From Desulfobacteraceae bacterium (GTDB taxonomy: Bacteria; Desulfobacterota; Desulfobacteria; Desulfobacterales; Desulfobacteraceae), in assembly GCA_003354055.1 (NCBI GenBank), contig PIVQ01000001.1, positions 1-64,000 of the forward strand: a DNA stretch of 64,000 nucleotides, read 5' to 3'. The position numbers and the translations under genes are program-made. Below the pieces are notes generated by a model, which worked only from the letters and a program-made list of their open reading frames with translations, did not search any database and was not told the DNA's origin. Within the stretch, counting starts at the first letter, position 1. Every line of letters begins with the position of its first letter. This document shows positions 57,077-64,000 of the stretch, one piece after another.

Positions 57077-58110
57077 CTTTTATTCTCCAGATCACTTTCA
57101 AGAATGATATGATTTTTCGGAATACTCCGGCATAATTTTCGGCCGATCAATTCGGTCATATTTTCAACAGATATACCAGTTCCGGGTTTTTTTGCCGTCA
57201 AATCTTCTTCTGACAGGACAGTTCCGATTGCAATTGCCTTTGTTGAGACAAGGCTTTTATTAAAAAGACTTCTCATGGGCAACATCCTTTGAGCAATTGC
57301 ATCTTTATCTACAGGGTTATTCATTTTTTCAATAAATCGTACCCCTTCAACGAGCTGAGAAAGCTGAGGTGGAGTAAGAGAAGCGGGCACGTCCGGCCCG
57401 AAGGCTTCGTTGCTTAATGCCACATGGACTTCAAGAAGATCAATACCCAGTGAAATACCTGCAAGTCCGGGATATATAGTACCGGAATGGTCAGAAAGGC
57501 CAACACAGCCTCCATAACGTTCCCTGAAATCAGCAATCATGTTCAGGCCGACTTCTTCAGGAGCACATGGATAGGATGACGTGCATTGCATTACCACAAA
57601 AGGCAAGTTTTTCTGCTTAATTCGATCTACAGCATCATCAATTTCTGATAGAAAACTCATTCCTGTAGATAAGAATATCGGCAATCCGGTATCTGCGATC
57701 CTGTCAAACATTGCCTTATAATTAACTTCGCCAGAGGCAATTTTCCAGGCAGCCACGCCTACCCTGCTTAATAACTCGACAGCTTCTAATGAGAAGGGAG
57801 AACTTAAAAAAAACAAACCGCACTGTTCCGCATGCTTTTTGAGTTCATGCCATTGATTTTCAGAAAACTCCATCCTTTTCCAATAATCATATCGTGATGC
57901 GTCTTGATAACTAAACTTAACCCGCCACTTTTCATGGACAGTGCTTTCTGCTTCTGCTATGTGCGTTTGAAATTTAACAGCATCAGCCCCTGACTTGGAA
58001 ATTGCATCAATATACGCATGGGCTGTTCCTAAACTGCCGTCATGAGCTTGACCAACTTCACCAATTATCAAACACCTTTTCCCAAGATCCAAACTTTTAA
58101 TTGGGTTCAT
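57073..58110 (-). CDS. neuB: Nonulosonate synthase (NeuB family)
   Basis: 345-aa protein: TIM-barrel N-terminus with GEVGQAHDGS (17-26), KFQTH (46-50) and SSPFS near 105, followed by an antifreeze/SAF domain from about 285 (KSLVSTKAIAIG, GRKLCR). It condenses phosphoenolpyruvate with a ManNAc-type sugar. GQAHDG stands where Neu5Ac synthases commonly have GxNHNG, marking a divergent subgroup. Upstream is the fused aminotransferase gene, 74 bp away. Confidence 0.9.
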   Translation of the reverse strand: MNPIKSLDLGKRCLIIGEVGQAHDGSLGTAHAYIDAISKSGADAVKFQTHIAEAESTVHEKWRVKFSYQDASRYDYWKRMEFSENQWHELKKHAEQCGLFFLSSPFSLEAVELLSRVGVAAWKIASGEVNYKAMFDRIADTGLPIFLSTGMSFLSEIDDAVDRIKQKNLPFVVMQCTSSYPCAPEEVGLNMIADFRERYGGCVGLSDHSGTIYPGLAGISLGIDLLEVHVALSNEAFGPDVPASLTPPQLSQLVEGVRFIEKMNNPVDKDAIAQRMLPMRSLFNKSLVSTKAIAIGTVLSEEDLTAKKPGTGISVENMTELIGRKLCRSIPKNHIILESDLENKR

Positions 58111-58184
58111 ATAAAATCTTATTTATTGTATTTGTTTTATTATATAAATGGCCCAACGGCTTCCCTATTTGTATACAAGCCTGA

Positions 58185-59876
58185 TCACGCCTCAATGAAA
58201 TCACAAATCCGCAGTTGATCTTCATTTGTAAGATACGGGTGCATTGGAACACTCAAGATCCTATTTGCACAATTTTCTGAAATCGGTAGGTCTCCCTTCT
58301 TATATGCTAAATTTAAAAAGGCGGTCTGCAAATGCAGCGGAGTCGGATAGTATACTGCACTTGGGATGCCGTGCTTTGTTAAATTCGTTTGGACAGAGTT
58401 GCGGACATTTTTGTTTTTGAACAGAATAGAAAACTGCGCCCAGGCGCTTTTGCTGCTTTCAGGCACTTGGGGCAACACCAGCCCCTTGATTTTTAGAGCC
58501 AAGTGTTCAGCATATCTTTGTGCCACTTTTCTTCTGGCCTCAAGTTCTTGAGGAAATATTTTCAGTTTTGGAAGAAGAATAGCGGCCTGCAAGGTGTCCA
58601 ACCGCCCATTTATTCCCAAACGTATATTGTCATATTTATCGTTTCCCTTACCATGAACCCGAATGGATATAAGCTTTTCCGCTGTTTCATCGGAATTTGT
58701 AAATATAGCGCCGCCATCACCATAACACCCAAGCGGTTTGGCGGGGAAAAAGGAGGTGCATCCGGCATGCCCTAGTGAGCCTGCCATTCTGCCTTTATAT
58801 TCAGCGCCAAAGGACTGGGCGGCATCTTCAATAACAGTCAAGTCATATTCAGATGCAATTTGGTTAATCCGATCATAATCACAAGGAAGGCCGAAGAGGT
58901 CTACAGGGATAATTGCCTTGGGTTTCAATTGACCTGCCTGTGATACTTCTTGAATAGCCGCTTTAAGCTTGTTAACAGAAATATTAAACGTTGAAGGATC
59001 AATATCAACAAAAACAGGGGTTGCACCAAGAAGCTTTATCACTTCTGCTGTAGCAATAAATGTGAATGGCGTTGTGAAGACAGCATCTCCCGGCCCGATA
59101 CCATAGGCCATTAGAACCATTAGCAGTGCATCCGTACCAGAAGCACAGGTGACAGCATGGCGGGCATGGACAAAATCAGCCAGCCTCTTTTCAAGCTCTA
59201 TTACCTCCGGTCCCATTATGTACTTTCCGTGTTTTAGAACGGTCTGGATATTTCTCTCTATTTGCGGCAGGATTCTTTTCTGCTGGGCTGCCAGATCAAC
59301 AAAAGAAATGGGAGATGACGTCTGTTTAATTGTTTTGCTGCACACAGGACATGTGAACGCCTGATTTAACTTTTCTCCGCATTCACAGACCCAACCGGTC
59401 TGTCTTGCAGGATTTCCCATGACTAATGCATGATCAGGAACATCTTTTGTTACAACCGCCCCAGCCCCAACAAAAGCATATTTTCCAATAGTTACACCAC
59501 AGACAATGGTACAGTTCGCACCTAGGCTGGCACCTTTTTTCACCAGCGTGGGGCGTGCCTCATCCATGCGTTTAATATGTGATCTGGGGTTAAACACATT
59601 GGTAAATACCATGGAAGGGCCACAAAAAACGTCTTCTTCTAAAGTAACGCCCTTGTATAAGGAGACATTATTCTGAATCTTACACCCATTTCCAATACAA
59701 ACGTCCGGACCGGCAACAACATTTTGCCCAAGATTACAATTTTCACCAATTATGGTTTTTTTCATAATATGAGAAAAATGCCATATCTTTGTATTTTTAC
59801 CAATTGTAACATTCTCATCCAATTCAGCTGTTGGATGAATAGAAAATTCTTCTTTTTCACATCCTTGCTCAGACAT
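58185..59876 (-). CDS. Acetyltransferase-aminotransferase fusion (WbpD-WbpE-like)
   Basis: 563-aa fusion. Residues ~10-160 are a left-handed beta-helix N-acetyltransferase ([23 protein letters not shown]; WbpD-like). Residues 163-180 hold a zinc-ribbon-like CEC...CPVC (C164, C166, C176, C179). Residues ~190-563 are a DegT-type aminotransferase (WbpE-like) with Schiff-base K380 in FFPAKPLG and EDAAQS (350-355). In Pseudomonas aeruginosa WbpE and WbpD are separate and add then acetylate an amino group at C3 of UDP-GlcNAcA. The fusion is reversed in order relative to the reactions. The neighbours are WbpI- and WbpB-like genes. Confidence 0.9.
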   Translation of the reverse strand: MSEQGCEKEEFSIHPTAELDENVTIGKNTKIWHFSHIMKKTIIGENCNLGQNVVAGPDVCIGNGCKIQNNVSLYKGVTLEEDVFCGPSMVFTNVFNPRSHIKRMDEARPTLVKKGASLGANCTIVCGVTIGKYAFVGAGAVVTKDVPDHALVMGNPARQTGWVCECGEKLNQAFTCPVCSKTIKQTSSPISFVDLAAQQKRILPQIERNIQTVLKHGKYIMGPEVIELEKRLADFVHARHAVTCASGTDALLMVLMAYGIGPGDAVFTTPFTFIATAEVIKLLGATPVFVDIDPSTFNISVNKLKAAIQEVSQAGQLKPKAIIPVDLFGLPCDYDRINQIASEYDLTVIEDAAQSFGAEYKGRMAGSLGHAGCTSFFPAKPLGCYGDGGAIFTNSDETAEKLISIRVHGKGNDKYDNIRLGINGRLDTLQAAILLPKLKIFPQELEARRKVAQRYAEHLALKIKGLVLPQVPESSKSAWAQFSILFKNKNVRNSVQTNLTKHGIPSAVYYPTPLHLQTAFLNLAYKKGDLPISENCANRILSVPMHPYLTNEDQLRICDFIEA

Positions 59877-59877
59877 T

Positions 59878-62971
<3,094 letters not shown>

Positions 62972-63358
62972 TCACATTCTTTTTTTTGCCTCGTTGATCA
63001 AATCAGATTTATCATGTAGATCCGGATCAATTCTATCTATTTGCGCTGAAAGTTTTTGGATCTCCAATTTGATCTTATCGTACTCCCGAATCTTCGATTT
63101 CAAAAAAATCATAGTTAGATTCGCTAATTCCTCAAGCCCGTTGGGTGTAAGGCGATACATATAGGCTGTTTTTTTATTGTGATTTTTAAAGCGCTCGACC
63201 CGGATCATTCCTTTTTCGGCCAATGCAGAAATGCAATAATTAATCTTTCCCAAACTGACTCCCATTTTTAGATTCATTTCTCTTTGGGTCAACTTAGGTT
63301 CATTCTCTAAAAGCTTCAACAGTTTTAGCTGAATCTCATTGTCAAACGCTGTGTTCAT
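62972..63358 (-). CDS. MarR-family EPS-associated transcriptional regulator
   Basis: 128-aa winged-helix protein: helix-turn-helix LTQREMNLKMGVSLGKINY (24-42), wing with VERFKNHNKK, and a C-terminal helical dimerisation segment. It resembles the MarR-type regulators found at the start of exopolysaccharide loci. It is transcribed in the same direction as the biosynthetic block, with the 1.1-kb gap between, and has its own promoter with an almost absent leader. It likely regulates the locus, itself, or both; the effector is unknown. Confidence 0.85.
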   Translation of the reverse strand: MNTAFDNEIQLKLLKLLENEPKLTQREMNLKMGVSLGKINYCISALAEKGMIRVERFKNHNKKTAYMYRLTPNGLEELANLTMIFLKSKIREYDKIKLEIQKLSAQIDRIDPDLHDKSDLINEAKKRM

Positions 63359-63366
63359 GCCCTGAA

Positions 63367-63395
63367 CTTATAGTCAAATAACCATATAGGGTCAA
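63367..63395 (-). promoter_or_regulatory. Sigma70-type promoter of the MarR gene
   Basis: Minus-strand TTGACC (63390-63395) and TATAAG (63367-63372) with an ideal 17-bp spacer. Only 8 nt lie between the -10 box and the ATG, so transcription would begin at or just before the start codon. The spacer contains CCTATATGG and a second GTCAA 17-18 bp from the first, a possible operator for the regulator itself. Confidence 0.7.
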
Positions 63396-63402
63396 GCCAA
63401 AC

Positions 63403-63466
63403 TTAAAAAAAAACATAAAAACCCCCTTTTGTGACCGAGGACCGAATCACGTTATCGGAGGTTTTT
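63403..63466 (-). terminator. Terminator after the OmpA/MotB-like gene
   Basis: On the minus strand AAAAACCTCC (63457-63466) can pair with GGGGGTTTTT (63417-63426), one U-G pair included, enclosing a smaller CCGA/TCGG stem, and is followed by TTTTT, ATG and a run of nine T residues. It ends the upstream transcript before the MarR promoter. Confidence 0.55.
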
Positions 63467-63536
63467 CTATATTTCCTTAAATGTCATTTTCTTGGCATTG
63501 CCTTAGGCCAAGCAGTGTGTTGAAACATTGGGGCTG

Positions 63537-64000
63537 TTAGCCGCTAAAAACCACAGTGACTAGAGCACGCCTCTGGAAGGATTTCTTTTGGAAAGGCTCT
63601 TTTGCGGCAAAGCGGTATTCCCCTGTTGTACCGATTTTAAATATCTCCGGCTTAAGACCGTATCTAACCATTTCATGAACGATGTTCGCTGCCCTTGACG
63701 CCCCCAGTTCAAAATTAGAAGAATATTTTGGGGTGTGAATGGGATCTGGATCTGCAAATCCATTCACGTAGACCTTAACATCGTAAGGTCTAAGAAAGTG
63801 AGCAAGTTTTTTAAAAAAATTTTTGTATTCTTTTGCCAGGGAGGCACTGCCTGATGAAAAAAGAATGGGCAATGTGTTATTTATCTTTGCACAGCCGCCG
63901 TCTCCATTCAAAACCTGAACCCAGTCCTCAAGCCCAGCCTTTTTGACAGCAAGTTCAATATCTGGGATTTTTCCCTGTTTTGATGAACCATCAGGGACTT
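63537..64000 (-). CDS. OmpA/MotB C-terminal-domain protein (partial at window edge)
   Basis: The reading frame is open to the right edge of the window, so the gene is 5'-truncated; a TTG inside (63911) is not its start. The visible 153 residues include FSSGSASL, the peptidoglycan-binding-type GFADPDPI and LGASRAANIV, the pattern of MotB/OmpA-like domains that anchor proteins to the cell wall. With the missing N-terminus a transmembrane stator-like or lipoprotein form cannot be decided. It ends 70 bp before a terminator. Confidence 0.75.
   Translation of the reverse strand, partial: VPDGSSKQGKIPDIELAVKKAGLEDWVQVLNGDGGCAKINNTLPILFSSGSASLAKEYKNFFKKLAHFLRPYDVKVYVNGFADPDPIHTPKYSSNFELGASRAANIVHEMVRYGLKPEIFKIGTTGEYRFAAKEPFQKKSFQRRALVTVVFSG

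Overview
The window looks like a chromosomal segment of a Gram-negative bacterium of moderate to low GC. The gene mix (an EPS-associated MarR regulator, many B12-type radical SAM proteins, a ComEA-like exported HhH protein, a large Hsp70 paired with a DUF2760 protein) is compatible with a Desulfobacterota (deltaproteobacterial, sulfate-reducer-like) host. That placement is inference; only the first ~20 bases of a 16S rRNA gene are present. Every convincing protein-coding gene lies on the minus strand, so the functional order runs from high to low coordinates.

Right end (64000-61887): the C-terminal part of an OmpA/MotB-like protein runs off the window edge and ends at a hairpin plus T-tract terminator. 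A strong sigma70-type promoter then leads, with almost no leader, into a MarR-family EPS-associated regulator. About 1.1 kb of gene-poor DNA follows, carrying a truncated and frameshifted DDE transposase remnant.

Central block (61886-4438, about 57 kb): one very long, co-directional surface-polysaccharide locus. In transcription order it holds: (i) a Wbp-type set for UDP-2,3-diacetamido-2,3-dideoxy-uronic acid sugars (oxidoreductase, epimerase, and an acetyltransferase-aminotransferase fusion); (ii) neuB, neuC, a 2-hydroxyacid dehydrogenase and neuA for a CMP-activated nonulosonic acid; (iii) three B12-binding-type radical SAM enzymes; (iv) a flippase, an acyltransferase and a GT-B enzyme; (v) a DUF4956 membrane protein, a CotH-kinase/beta-helix fusion and a VTC-type polyphosphate-polymerase-fold protein; (vi) a HAD phosphatase, a nucleotidyltransferase-kinase fusion and a second nucleotidyltransferase; (vii) glycosyltransferases, an O-antigen ligase/polymerase-like protein, a methyltransferase and a second flippase; (viii) two asparagine-synthase-type amidotransferases with glycosyltransferases and a methyltransferase; (ix) a cassette of deacetylase-like proteins, an unrecognised helical-repeat-like protein, an aminotransferase and a formyltransferase; (x) two more radical SAM enzymes around a methyltransferase and a sulfotransferase; (xi) a UPF0104-type membrane protein, a GT39-like protein with a duplicated N-terminal membrane module, a Wzz-like chain-length protein; and (xii) an initiating phosphoglycosyltransferase, an aminotransferase and a CapD-type 4,6-dehydratase. 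The presence of two flippases and several sugar cassettes suggests a composite locus assembled by transfer. A deleted IS remnant sits between the last two genes.

Left end (4437-1): a small exported helix-hairpin-helix protein flanked by 15-bp inverted repeats, a DUF2760-Hsp70 gene pair, and the promoter, leader and first bases of an rRNA operon reading out of the window to the left.

The least explained part is the 45582-38463 block, where a DUF4956/CotH/VTC module (here with a beta-helix fused to the CotH part) adjoins a phosphatase/kinase/nucleotidyltransferase cassette inside a glycan locus. It may be an undescribed phospho-modification system for an envelope polymer; this is inference from gene context and folds.
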